This document shows, piece after piece, positions 45,026 to 52,833 of a DNA stretch of 64,000 nucleotides (position 1 is the first letter of the stretch; the number at the start of each line of letters is the position of its first letter). The stretch is from Roseivirga sp. (lineage in GTDB: Bacteria; Bacteroidota; Bacteroidia; Cytophagales; Cyclobacteriaceae): assembly GCA_029262895.1 (NCBI GenBank), contig JAJCYM010000057.1, positions 19,713 through 83,712 on the forward strand, written 5' to 3'. The notes beneath the pieces are model-generated. The model was not told the origin of the DNA and did not search any database. It worked only from the letters and a program-made list of their open reading frames with translations. The position numbers were made by a program, and so were the translations under genes.

Positions 45026-45778
45026 AAAACTTTGATAGCGATCGAGTAAACCGAGCGTGAGCTGGTATTCAGATGAGCCCATGATATAGTTGTCTGAGAA
45101 GCTGCAGAATTTCATAAACTCATCAATAACCCGATCATCGATTCCGGTGATCATCTTCACAAATTTCTTATTGAATTTGGAATCTATTTTGACTCTTCTT
45201 TCTTCTTGAAGATTTTTTGCACTAAGCATCTTCTTGAGGCGTTTCTCCTGCTGAATTTGTTTGTCAAAAACGTCTAGAAGGCCAGAAATGGTGACGCCTC
45301 CACCATAATCCGTACCCCAGCTCATCTGTGGTTTGCTCCAGTCTTTTGGGTTTTCCGGAGGCCTGGGAAGTCCGACAATCTCGATTGGCTCACCTCTTTT
45401 TCTTTTCAAATAAAAGTCGTCAGCTAATTGAAAAACCACAACCGAATCCAATTCATAAATTGCCGGGATCATAAACAGCATCAACTCTTCGTCCAGAGAT
45501 TCAATAATATTATCATCAATAATTATCTCGAGCGGTTCGTAGCCGATCGAAGAGAACCGGATGCTATCACCTATATAAACAGGGATATAGAACGTTCCTT
45601 TGGATGTAGAACTTGTTCCTTTGCTTCGATTGGTGACTAAGATGGTCGCAAATCGCACAGGGTCTTTATATTCTGCATCCATCAATCTCCCCTTCAATTC
45701 ATAGGCCGCCCCATCTTGGCCAAATGCGGATATGCCCGTTAAGAGAAATAGTATGGTAAAGTGAATGAAGCGCATCAC
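45014..45778 (-). CDS. Secreted protein with carboxypeptidase-regulatory-like domain
   Basis: 254 residues; signal peptide (MMRFIHFTILFLLTGISAFG). CarboxypepD_reg-like beta-sandwich about 25-105: AAYELKGRLMDAEYKDPVRF, ATILVTNRSKGTSSTSKG, SIRFSSIGYEPLEI. The remainder is helical and charged, with EKRLKKMLSAKNLQEERRV and KFVKMITGIDDRVIDEFMKF, and ends with LGLLDRYQSFLRR. The pattern is common in Bacteroidota and no precise function is known. It overlaps the end of tesA tail-to-tail by 12 bp. Confidence 0.75.
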   Translation of the reverse strand: MMRFIHFTILFLLTGISAFGQDGAAYELKGRLMDAEYKDPVRFATILVTNRSKGTSSTSKGTFYIPVYIGDSIRFSSIGYEPLEIIIDDNIIESLDEELMLFMIPAIYELDSVVVFQLADDFYLKRKRGEPIEIVGLPRPPENPKDWSKPQMSWGTDYGGGVTISGLLDVFDKQIQQEKRLKKMLSAKNLQEERRVKIDSKFNKKFVKMITGIDDRVIDEFMKFCSFSDNYIMGSSEYQLTLGLLDRYQSFLRR

Positions 45779-45836
45779 GAAATTAATACGCCAAGATAAC
45801 GAAGCACCTCTCTGGAAAGTCAGGAATTAACTTTTT

Positions 45837-46217
45837 TTAACGCTGGTTACCCGACACTTTGAACAAGAATTTATCGAAAAGTACGACCATCCCGATGAGT
45901 AAAATAGCTAAAAAACCAAACCAGGCATAGGTGGGGTTGAAATCCAGATTGATATTGAACGATGGCATTTCAACATCTTGAAGGAGGTTGTTCAAGGTAA
46001 ACTTGCTTGTGCTAAGTATGTATATGACGGGTGTAATAAAAAGGGCCAACAACGACAGTATTAACCATTTCGGCACACGTATGGGCTCTATTTTGGCTTT
46101 TTCGTAGGCCTCAATCTTGGACAGAACGGATTTGTTGAAACCCATTGATGGTTCCTCAAGGCCTTCTTCTTGAAGTAGTGATTTTAATTCCTTATCTGAT
46201 AAATCAAACTCTTTCAT
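45837..46217 (-). CDS. Small membrane protein, likely partner (anti-sigma type) of the ECF sigma factor
   Basis: 126 residues with two predicted membrane helices (about 49-68, LILSLLALFITPVIYILST; and 95-115, YAWFGFLAILLIGMVVLFDK) and a 48-residue cytosolic N-terminus that starts MKEFDLSDKELKSLLQEEGL. It has no zinc anti-sigma motif. The start overlaps the sigma-factor stop by 4 bp (ATGA), giving translational coupling, the usual arrangement for sigma/anti-sigma pairs. The role is inferred from context only. Confidence 0.65.
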   Translation of the reverse strand: MKEFDLSDKELKSLLQEEGLEEPSMGFNKSVLSKIEAYEKAKIEPIRVPKWLILSLLALFITPVIYILSTSKFTLNNLLQDVEMPSFNINLDFNPTYAWFGFLAILLIGMVVLFDKFLFKVSGNQR

Positions 46218-46804
46218 AGCAATGATCTTACTTCTTCATCTAACATACCCTCAAGTTCTTTGAGTAACCTTTTTCGAGCCCTGTGCAATCTAACTTTTAC
46301 ATTGGACAACTCCCAACCCGTAATTTCGCAGATTTCCTGTAGTGAGTTCTCATTCATGTAAAATAAAGTGATCACCACACTGTCTTCCTTACGCATCAGG
46401 CTCAAGGCTTTTTTTATATAATTGGTTCTTTCCTCGCGCTGTAACTTCCGCCATTCATTCCCAGATTCGCTGTACGCTACCAGATTGTCTTCTGAAAGAA
46501 CATCAGAATCGGCCATCGGCAGCTTTTTTTTACGAAGCTTAGTGAGCGCTGTATTATAGACTATGGTGTAAAGCCAGGTAGAGAACTTTGATTTGCCTTC
46601 GAATTGTCTGATGTTCTTGTAGGCTTTTAAAAATGAATCCTGGGCTACCTCCTCGGCATCTTCCCTGGATTTCATCATTTTCAAGGCGAGGGTAAATGCC
46701 ATCCCCTTGTACTCTTCGATGAGCACATTGAAAGCTGATGTATCACCCTCTTTTACCTTGGCGATAATCAGATCCATAGCATAACTCTCATTCGAAGGCT
46801 TCAT
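46214..46804 (-). CDS. ECF-type RNA polymerase sigma factor
   Basis: 196 residues. Region 2: FNVLIEEYKGMAFTLALKMM, SREDAEEVAQDSFLKAYKNI, FEGKSKFSTWLYTIVYNTAL. Linker of about 40 residues; region 4: ALSLMRKEDSVVITLFYMNE, NSLQEICEITGWELSNVKVR, LHRARKRLLKELE. Typical group IV sigma factor. The internal ATG at codon 10 is another possible start. It forms an operon with the overlapping membrane protein and is divergent from a DUF6249 gene, a likely target. A TACCTTTG -7 box precedes it. Confidence 0.92.
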   Translation of the reverse strand: MKPSNESYAMDLIIAKVKEGDTSAFNVLIEEYKGMAFTLALKMMKSREDAEEVAQDSFLKAYKNIRQFEGKSKFSTWLYTIVYNTALTKLRKKKLPMADSDVLSEDNLVAYSESGNEWRKLQREERTNYIKKALSLMRKEDSVVITLFYMNENSLQEICEITGWELSNVKVRLHRARKRLLKELEGMLDEEVRSLL

Positions 46805-46821
46805 TTTTTCTATAGGACAAC

Positions 46822-46829
46822 CAAAGGTA
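46822..46829 (-). promoter_or_regulatory. -7 box TACCTTTG of the sigma-factor operon
   Basis: Exact TAnnTTTG match on the minus strand, 17 nt before the ATG, the same geometry as the thioesterase promoter. TTTA stands where the -33 TTTG would be. Confidence 0.45.
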
Positions 46830-46835
46830 AAAAGA

Positions 46836-46871
46836 GGTTACAGATTAAATTTATGAAATTTGTGTGTAACC
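46836..46871. promoter_or_regulatory. Inverted repeat GGTTACA / TGTAACC between divergent genes
   Basis: Perfect 7-bp arms separated by 22 bp, in the 129-bp region between the sigma factor and the DUF6249 gene and just upstream of the sigma -7 box. The spacing of about three helical turns between arm centres suits a dimeric regulator. No regulator can be named. Confidence 0.4.
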
Positions 46872-46933
46872 ATTTTTGAAGTTGTGCGGTCAAAGCCAAT
46901 GAAACACAAGACAGAATTTAAATTAAAGTTATC

Positions 46934-47293
46934 ATGGAAGTAGCAGTTGTATTTATATCCTTATTCGTAGGCATATTTTTGAGTATTTATTTTTATCAAG
47001 TAACAAGGCATAGAGAAAGAATGTCATTAATAGAAAACGGAGCAGACGCCAAACTCTTCCAAAGTGATGCGCGGAAAAAACCCTACTTTTTTGCCATGTT
47101 GTTGGGTATTTTGTTTATCAGTGTTGCTCTAGGTATTGGCGTTGGCCACGCCATACATGTGAACTGGGTAGAAGATTCCTTTAGAAATAGAGATAATCCT
47201 GTGGCCTACTTTATTAGCATATTCTTCTTTATAGGACTTGGGTTTATGGCAGCCTATATGTTTCACAAGAAAGAATTGCAGAAAGAAAATTAG
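46934..47293 (+). CDS. DUF6249-type membrane protein
   Basis: 119 residues with three membrane helices: 1-24 (MEVAVVFISLFVGIFLSIYF), about 52-76 (FFAMLLGILFISVALGIGVG), and 90-109 (AYFISIFFFIGLGFMAAYMF). The segment HRERMSLIENGADAKLF between helices 1 and 2 is typical of DUF6249 proteins, which are often encoded beside ECF sigma factors in this phylum. Function unknown. Confidence 0.8.
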   Translation: MEVAVVFISLFVGIFLSIYFYQVTRHRERMSLIENGADAKLFQSDARKKPYFFAMLLGILFISVALGIGVGHAIHVNWVEDSFRNRDNPVAYFISIFFFIGLGFMAAYMFHKKELQKEN

Positions 47294-47338
47294 TTTTTGA
47301 CTATTACCAATTCTATCATGAGATTTGGATGAGTGAAT

Positions 47339-47371
47339 AACCCCTTGCAGCAATGTGAGGGGTTTTCTTTT
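47339..47371 (+). terminator. Rho-independent terminator after the DUF6249 gene
   Basis: Arms AACCCCT / AGGGGTT, 12-nt loop, then TTCTTTT; 45 nt past the stop codon. Confidence 0.8.
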
Positions 47372-47385
47372 GTGTGTGCTATCCT

Positions 47386-47453
47386 CGGGATTTGTGAATC
47401 CCGTCATGCCGGAAAATAAATCCCTATATTTTAATAGAGATTTATTTATCCGG
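47386..47453. repeat. Two adjacent palindromic hairpins
   Basis: Hairpin 1: CGGGATT / AATCCCG with loop tgtg (47386-47403). Hairpin 2: CCGGAAAATAAATC paired with GATTTATTTATCCGG (47409-47422 / 47439-47453), with CTAT/ATAG continuing inside. They are linked by tcatg. They lie just past the stop of the minus-strand transglycosylase. There is no clean T run, so this may be a REP-like palindrome unit or mRNA 3'-end stabiliser rather than a terminator. Confidence 0.55.
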
Positions 47454-47456
47454 TAT

Positions 47457-48431
47457 CTAAGAGCCTTTCTTCTCCTTAATCAACTCTGCCAATTGAAAGA
47501 CAGCCATTGCATAAAGTTTGCTGTGGTTGTATCGCGTGATTACATAGAAATTATCCAGGCCATACCAATATTCCTTCCCACTTTCATTTTCAAGAATAAT
47601 CATAGTTGCCGCCATGCCAGGACTCAGTGATTCCTCAGGTTCAAAGCCTATGGCTACATAGTCAGACACCTTGTTTTTGGGTTTTAATGACTGCTTTCGT
47701 AGGCCGGTAATATTTTTGGTCATGGTAGCCTTTGAACTCACTGGTTGACCTTTTTTCCATCGGTGTACCTTGATATAATTGGCTACGCTGGCTATGGCAT
47801 CCTCAGGAGAGTTCATTAAGTCTCGGGTACCTCCCTGCTCGAAACTCTTGGCATAAGCACGATAGCTACTCGGCATAAACTGGGAATAACCCATAGCGCC
47901 CGCATAGGAACCTTTAACTGCAGCTGGATCTAACTTTTCTTCCTTGGCCATCACAAGGAAATGATCTAATTCAGACCTGAAGAACCTACCTCTTTTGGGA
48001 TATCCGAAACCCAGCGTGTATAAAGCATCAAGGACGTTGTAGCTCCCTTTTATCTTGCCGAAGTAACTTTCCACCCCAATAATTCCCAAAATCACTTCTA
48101 TAGAGACCCCTGTCTCTTCACTTACTTTATTGAGTGTGGCTTCGTGAGCCTTCCAGAATTCTATACCAGCCTGTGCACGCTCTTCTGTGACAAAAATCTT
48201 GCGGTATCTTCCCCAGGTCATGGTGCCCTCAGCAGGGCGTGAAATCTTTTTTACGATCTCTTCCTGGTATGTGGCCTTTTTCAGGATGCTTTTGACCTCA
48301 TCAACTGAAATACTATGTTTCTCTGAAAATTTCTGAATGAACGAATTCACTTCGTTTTGGTCAATCTGGGCTTGTGCCGAAGAGATTACTAAAACCAGCA
48401 GTAGGGTAGAAAAAATTAGGCCTTTAAACAT
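47457..48431 (-). CDS. MltB-type lytic murein transglycosylase
   Basis: 324 residues from ATG 48431, where a signal peptide begins (MFKGLIFSTLLLVLVISSAQ..AQ); 28 upstream in-frame codons are not family-like. SLT_2 domain: EVILGIIGVESYFGKIKGSY with catalytic Glu in GVES, ALYTLGFGYPKRGRFFRSEL, GSYAGAMGYSQFMPSSYRAY, SPEDAIASVANYIKVHRWKK. The C-terminus ends NFYVITRYNHSKLYAMAVFQ, as in MltB. Periplasmic; cleaves the MurNAc-GlcNAc bond to form anhydro ends. Confidence 0.93.
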   Translation of the reverse strand: MFKGLIFSTLLLVLVISSAQAQIDQNEVNSFIQKFSEKHSISVDEVKSILKKATYQEEIVKKISRPAEGTMTWGRYRKIFVTEERAQAGIEFWKAHEATLNKVSEETGVSIEVILGIIGVESYFGKIKGSYNVLDALYTLGFGYPKRGRFFRSELDHFLVMAKEEKLDPAAVKGSYAGAMGYSQFMPSSYRAYAKSFEQGGTRDLMNSPEDAIASVANYIKVHRWKKGQPVSSKATMTKNITGLRKQSLKPKNKVSDYVAIGFEPEESLSPGMAATMIILENESGKEYWYGLDNFYVITRYNHSKLYAMAVFQLAELIKEKKGS

Positions 48432-48533
48432 ATGCCAAATTAACGAAAAACTGACCTTCAGGGTATTTGATTCACCATTGATCATGAGTTTTTTGTCTCT
48501 GGCAAGATGATGCAAACCAATTTACACCGGTTT

Positions 48534-49472
48534 CTAGCCTTCGAAATATGCCATACGAGAAAAAGCTTCTATAAAATTCATCGGATTTTCGGCTAGCCGG
48601 TGGCAATAATAGAGGTACCACTCCTTGCCATATATCAAGTAATCACGGACTTGAAAACCTCTTTGCTTGAGTTCAATGAGCTTTGCTTCATTGACTCCAT
48701 GGAGCATTTCAAATTCAATATTTTCATGGAACTTGGTGTCTGACAGCTCAATCATTTGCTCAATTAGCCTAATATCATGGGTGCCAACCGAGACTTTCTT
48801 ACCATGCTGTAAAGCCATCTGCACGATCCTTAGATATTGATTGTCTAGGGATTCCCCTCTTCCGAATGCAACAGATTCAGGTTCCTCAAAGGCACCTTTT
48901 ACAATTCGAATTTTACCTGGCAAGTGCATTATTTCCTCGAAGTCGAAATGCCTCAAATAGGCTTGAACAGTGATTCCTATATTTTCAAACTTCTTAGCTT
49001 GATGGAAGTACTGCTCTAGTACTTTTTCCATTTTTTCAAAATCTTCCATGCTTATCATGACCTCAACATTATTCTTTTTGGCATGGGAAACGATCTGGTT
49101 CAAGTTATTTTCTATGCAAGAGTCGCTTACACTTAGGCCTATATGTGACAAATCAAGTGAGATAGAGCTATTCAATCCTTGCTGAGCAATGGTGGTAATA
49201 AGCTTTAGAAACTCCACAGTTGCCTGGTGAGCTTGTTTTTCAGAGTTTGTGTTTTCACCACAAAAGTCAACAGTAGTGTGTATACCAAGATGATTTAATC
49301 GGATGACCTCAAGTACGCATTCTTGAAGCGTTTCTCCACCTATGAGCTTTCTAGCACCATGTAGAAGAACCTTATAGAGTTTCGGGTGGTTTAAGATATA
49401 ATCCTTTACTTTTTGATTTTTTGCCAGGTGTTTAAGGGCTTCAGAGATAGTGCTTAATGCTGTGTGATCCAT
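48534..49472 (-). CDS. Proline dehydrogenase family protein (PutA/PutB PRODH domain)
   Basis: 312 residues, the length of monofunctional PRODH. FAD-linked TIM barrel: GIHTTVDFCGENTNSEKQAH, SISLDLSHIGLSV, EVMISMEDFEKMEKVLEQYF, IGITVQAYLRHFDFEEIMHL, KIRIVKGAFEEPESVAFGRG, KVSVGTHDIRLIEQMIELS, FEMLHGVNEAKLIELKQRGF. Near the C-terminus YCHRLAENPMNF matches the substrate-contact RxxEN motif. It oxidises proline to pyrroline-5-carboxylate; the second enzyme is not in this window. It is divergent from an HxlR regulator, which shares the upstream region containing an operator-like palindrome. Confidence 0.88.
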   Translation of the reverse strand: MDHTALSTISEALKHLAKNQKVKDYILNHPKLYKVLLHGARKLIGGETLQECVLEVIRLNHLGIHTTVDFCGENTNSEKQAHQATVEFLKLITTIAQQGLNSSISLDLSHIGLSVSDSCIENNLNQIVSHAKKNNVEVMISMEDFEKMEKVLEQYFHQAKKFENIGITVQAYLRHFDFEEIMHLPGKIRIVKGAFEEPESVAFGRGESLDNQYLRIVQMALQHGKKVSVGTHDIRLIEQMIELSDTKFHENIEFEMLHGVNEAKLIELKQRGFQVRDYLIYGKEWYLYYCHRLAENPMNFIEAFSRMAYFEG

Positions 49473-49521
49473 TTCTCATTGATTGATATTCTGCATAAAT
49501 TATGTGAATACATTATTTCAA

Positions 49522-49544
49522 TCAAGACGGCACTTTTAAGTGCC
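49522..49544. promoter_or_regulatory. Operator-like site between PRODH and HxlR genes
   Basis: Contains TCAAGACGGCACTTT, repeated exactly in inverted orientation at 49995-50009. Its right part forms the perfect palindrome GGCACTT-TT-AAGTGCC (49529-49544). Position: 50 bp before PRODH and 22 bp before hxlR. Confidence 0.6.
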
Positions 49545-49565
49545 CAGAATACTAAAATGTAACTT

Positions 49566-49925
49566 ATGAGAAAGGCCAATGCAATGAGCAAGTGTGCTGT
49601 GACAGCCACGATGAGTTTTTTTTCGGCAAAATGGAAACCCTGTATACTCAGCCAGTTGATGTATAAGGAAAGGAGATATTCTGAGCTGATGAGGCTTATG
49701 CCAAATGTGAGTAAAAAGATGCTTACAGAACATCTAAAGGAATTGGAAAATGATGGCTTGGTTCAAAGAGAGGTATTCCCCTCAGTACCACCCCAGGTGA
49801 CTTATAGCATTACCCAAAAAGGGAAAAGCCTTGAAGGTATTTTCAGGCAAATGTCTGATTGGGGCATGGATCATTTGGACAACGTCAGGGCGATGGAGGA
49901 CATGGTCATAAAAATATCTGCATAA
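49566..49925 (+). CDS. HxlR-family transcriptional regulator
   Basis: 119 residues, single winged helix-turn-helix of the HxlR type: CAVTATMSFFSAKWKPCILS (family start Cx..W(K)xxI), ERRYSELMRLMPNVSKKMLT, EHLKELENDGLVQREVFPSV, PPQVTYSITQKGKSL. A cysteine near residue 10 sits where redox- or aldehyde-sensing relatives have theirs. It probably controls itself, divergent PRODH and the downstream PDT-like gene through the shared 15-bp site (inference). Confidence 0.9.
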   Translation: MRKANAMSKCAVTATMSFFSAKWKPCILSQLMYKERRYSELMRLMPNVSKKMLTEHLKELENDGLVQREVFPSVPPQVTYSITQKGKSLEGIFRQMSDWGMDHLDNVRAMEDMVIKISA

Positions 49926-49978
49926 GACACTTTCTCACTTCGATTCACAGAGCCAGAGGGGCCATTTTATACTTTTTG

Positions 49979-50009
49979 GTAACCCGGTTACAACAAAGTG
50001 CCGTCTTGA
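49979..50009 (+). promoter_or_regulatory. Operator-like site before the PDT-like gene
   Basis: Palindrome GTAACC-C-GGTTAC (49979-49991) followed at once by AAAGTGCCGTCTTGA (49995-50009), the exact inverted copy of the site before PRODH/hxlR. It ends 30 bp before the ATG of the next gene. Confidence 0.55.
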
Positions 50010-50039
50010 CAGGGTTGATCAATCCATTGATATTTGGGA

Positions 50040-50636
50040 ATGAACATCAGTCAACCAGATAGAAATAATGGACCGATTGGCTTGCAGGGAGGTAAAGGGA
50101 GCTATAACGATACTGCAATCAGGCAATATTTGTCAGCTGGTTATTTCGAAGAACGAATTTTATTTCTGGACTCCACATCGAGGGTTTTTGATGCACTTAA
50201 TAAGGGGGAAATAGCATATGGCCAATTTGCAGTTCACAATAGCTGGACAGGCTTTTATAATGAAAGTCTTAGTCATATCGCACAGAATACTTTCTCCATC
50301 ATCGCCAAATACTCAATACCCGTGAATCATGCATTGTTGATCCATAAGGATCAGAATCTTCAACAAATAGATCGGATTATTACTCACCAAGAAGTGGTTA
50401 AGCAGTGTAGAAAAACTATTAAGGAAAGGTATGGGCATTTGTATTTGGAGCATACATCCGGTCAAATGATCGATCCATCACATACGGCCTCTCACATTGC
50501 CAGAGTGAAGAGTTTCAGAAATACTGCCTTAATAGGTAATCCCGGATTGGCGGGTATATATGATTTGAAAATCGAGGATGGACATTTATCAGATAACGGA
50601 AATAGTCAATCGACTTTTTTCTTAGTGGCCAAATGA
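50040..50636 (+). CDS. Divergent prephenate-dehydratase-like protein (no ACT domain)
   Basis: 198 residues from ATG 50040 (a TTG two codons earlier is possible). It follows the PDT (PheA catalytic) fold: IGLQGGKGSYNDTAIRQYL for GPxGTFSxxA; STSRVFDALNKGEIAYGQFA; VHNSWTGFYNES where true enzymes have (I/V)ENSxxG; HALLIHKDQNLQQIDRIITH; NTALIGNPGLAGIYDLKIED. At the TRF motif it reads STFFLVA: Thr kept, Arg replaced by Phe, and Glu of ENS is His. The regulatory ACT domain is missing. It may be a ligand-binding or altered-specificity relative. The shared operator links it to HxlR and PRODH. Confidence 0.7.
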   Translation: MNISQPDRNNGPIGLQGGKGSYNDTAIRQYLSAGYFEERILFLDSTSRVFDALNKGEIAYGQFAVHNSWTGFYNESLSHIAQNTFSIIAKYSIPVNHALLIHKDQNLQQIDRIITHQEVVKQCRKTIKERYGHLYLEHTSGQMIDPSHTASHIARVKSFRNTALIGNPGLAGIYDLKIEDGHLSDNGNSQSTFFLVAK

Positions 50637-50656
50637 GCTTCAAGTATAGATATGTT

Positions 50657-52192
50657 TTACCCAGCCCAGCCCTCTCTATCCAAACTCCTGTATTGAATGG
50701 CCTCAGCCAGATGCTCAATTTTGATTTCATCACTTCCGCCAAGGTCTGCAATAGTGCGGCTTACCTTGAGAATACGATCATAGGCCCTGGCCGAGAGACC
50801 TAACCTTTCCATAGCCGTTTTCAAAAGCTTTTTGCCCGCCTCATTGATCTGGCAAATCTCTTTTACCATTTGTGAGGGCATCATAGCATTGGAATGAAGG
50901 TCGTGATCTTTGAGGCGTTCGTGTTGAACCTTTCTGGCTTCAATTACTCTTTCTCTGATTTCTTCACTGCTTTCAGATTTTCGATCCTGGGTCATTTGAT
51001 CAAAGGAAACCGGGGTAACTTCAACATGTAGATCAATTCTATCAAGTAAAGGGCCACTTACCTTATTTAAATAGCGCTGTACCTGCCCTGAGCCACAAAC
51101 ACACTCCTTTTCAGGATGATTGTAGTAGCCACAGGGACATGGGTTCATACTGGCTATGAGCATAAAGTTAGCGGGGAAATCCAGTGAGACCTTTGCTCTT
51201 GAAATCGTTACCCTTCGCTCTTCCAGGGGTTGGCGCATTACTTCTAACACCGTGCGTTTAAATTCTGGAAGCTCATCCAGAAAGAGCACACCATTGTGGG
51301 CCATAGATATTTCTCCGGGTTGTGGTACTCCACCCCCTCCAACCAGTGCGGCATCGCTAATGGTGTGATGGGGAGACCGGAAAGGGCGCTTTGTGATTAA
51401 ATCGCCTTCCGCACCAAGTTTACCGGCAACGGAATGAATTTTGGTAGTTTCCAGGGCTTCTTGCAAACTAAGCGGAGGAAGTATTGAGGGAAGCCTCTTG
51501 GCCAACATCGTCTTGCCAGCTCCTGGAGGGCCAATCATAATTACATTATGTCCACCGGCCGCTGCGATTTCGAGCGCTCGTTTGATATTTTCTTGCCCCT
51601 GAACATTCGCAAAATCAGCATCGTAGTTGTTTAGGCTGTGATAGAATTTATCCCTTGTATCATATTTCAATGGTTCAATCTCTCGCTTACCCTCTAAAAA
51701 TTCAACGGCCTCTATCAGGTTACCTACTCCGATTACGTCCAAATCATTAACAATGGCCGCTTCATTAGCATTCTGTTGTGGAAGAATAATGCCTTTAAAG
51801 CCCTGGTTTCTCGCCTCAATAGCTATCGGCAAAACCCCTTTGATAGGTCTGAGATTTCCATCTAGAGCCAATTCGCCCATAATCACATAATCTTCCAGAT
51901 TTTCAGCACTGATCTGTCCCGAGGTCTTAAGAACACCAAGCGCTATGGGGAGGTCATAGGCCGAGCCTTCTTTGCGAATATCAGCTGGAGCAAGGTTAAC
52001 CACAATCTTCTGACGCGGCATTCTGAAGCCAAAATATTTGATGGATGATTCAACGCGGTGTTCACTTTCTTTAACTGCGCTATCAGGCAATCCGCTAAGA
52101 TGAAAATGCAGGCCCTGGCCGATAACAACCTCGACTGTAATGATTCGAGCTTCTACGCCATGGACGGCACTACCATATCCTTTAGCCAGCAT
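50657..52192 (-). CDS. yifB: YifB/ComM-family Mg-chelatase-like AAA+ ATPase
   Basis: 511 residues. N-terminal Lon-protease-like domain ([36 protein letters not shown]); Walker [65 protein letters not shown]; zinc-type [16 protein letters not shown]-terminal Mg_chelatase_C with [20 protein letters not shown]. In naturally competent bacteria ComM is a hexameric branch-migration helicase that aids integration of incoming DNA. It overlaps gmhA by 11 bp. Confidence 0.94.
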   Translation of the reverse strand: MLAKGYGSAVHGVEARIITVEVVIGQGLHFHLSGLPDSAVKESEHRVESSIKYFGFRMPRQKIVVNLAPADIRKEGSAYDLPIALGVLKTSGQISAENLEDYVIMGELALDGNLRPIKGVLPIAIEARNQGFKGIILPQQNANEAAIVNDLDVIGVGNLIEAVEFLEGKREIEPLKYDTRDKFYHSLNNYDADFANVQGQENIKRALEIAAAGGHNVIMIGPPGAGKTMLAKRLPSILPPLSLQEALETTKIHSVAGKLGAEGDLITKRPFRSPHHTISDAALVGGGGVPQPGEISMAHNGVLFLDELPEFKRTVLEVMRQPLEERRVTISRAKVSLDFPANFMLIASMNPCPCGYYNHPEKECVCGSGQVQRYLNKVSGPLLDRIDLHVEVTPVSFDQMTQDRKSESSEEIRERVIEARKVQHERLKDHDLHSNAMMPSQMVKEICQINEAGKKLLKTAMERLGLSARAYDRILKVSRTIADLGGSDEIKIEHLAEAIQYRSLDREGWAG

Positions 52193-52769
52193 CCACGGTT
52201 TGCTTTTCGATGAGATTGATCAGGATGTGAATCACTTTGATATGAATCTCCTGAATGCGATCGGCATAGCCAATATGGGGAACGCGGATTTCGACATCTG
52301 CTAATTCTGCAAGCTCTCCTCCGTTCTTTCCGGTGAGTGCCACCACTTTCATTTTCTTTTGTCTGGCCATTTCTGCTGCTCGCAAAACATTTTTGGAATT
52401 ACCACTTGTACTGATGGCCAGTAGGGCATCCCCTTCCTTACCCAGGCCCTCCAGGTATCTGGAGAAAATAAAGTCATAGCCGAAGTCATTCGCTGTGCAG
52501 GAAATATGACTCACATCAGAAATAGCAATGGCGGGTAACGCTTTTCGGTTTTCGCGATAGCGGCCCGTTAGTTCCTCTGCAAAGTGCATGGCATCACAAT
52601 GAGAGCCCCCATTGCCGCAGGAAAATATCTTCCCTCCATCGTTAATGCAGTTACCAAAAAGCTGCCCTGCCCTGTCAATAGCCTTGATGTTTTCCTCGTT
52701 TGCCAGAAAGCTGTCCAGTACCTTGGCCGACTCCCTAAGCTCTTCTATAATCAAAACCTGATTATCCAT
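52182..52769 (-). CDS. gmhA: Phosphoheptose isomerase GmhA
   Basis: 195 residues. It converts sedoheptulose 7-phosphate to D-glycero-D-manno-heptose 7-phosphate, the first step to ADP-heptose. SIS fold with the near-invariant blocks [58 protein letters not shown] and [20 protein letters not shown]. These match E. coli GmhA almost residue for residue in my memory of it. No other heptose gene is adjacent. Its 3' end overlaps yifB by 11 bp, so the two may be co-transcribed. Confidence 0.95.
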   Translation of the reverse strand: MDNQVLIIEELRESAKVLDSFLANEENIKAIDRAGQLFGNCINDGGKIFSCGNGGSHCDAMHFAEELTGRYRENRKALPAIAISDVSHISCTANDFGYDFIFSRYLEGLGKEGDALLAISTSGNSKNVLRAAEMARQKKMKVVALTGKNGGELAELADVEIRVPHIGYADRIQEIHIKVIHILINLIEKQTVDAG

Positions 52770-52833
52770 TGTCTATCAATTTAGTTCAAGAACTGAAAAA
52801 ATTATAAATATATCAGTATGAAATCTGACGAAT

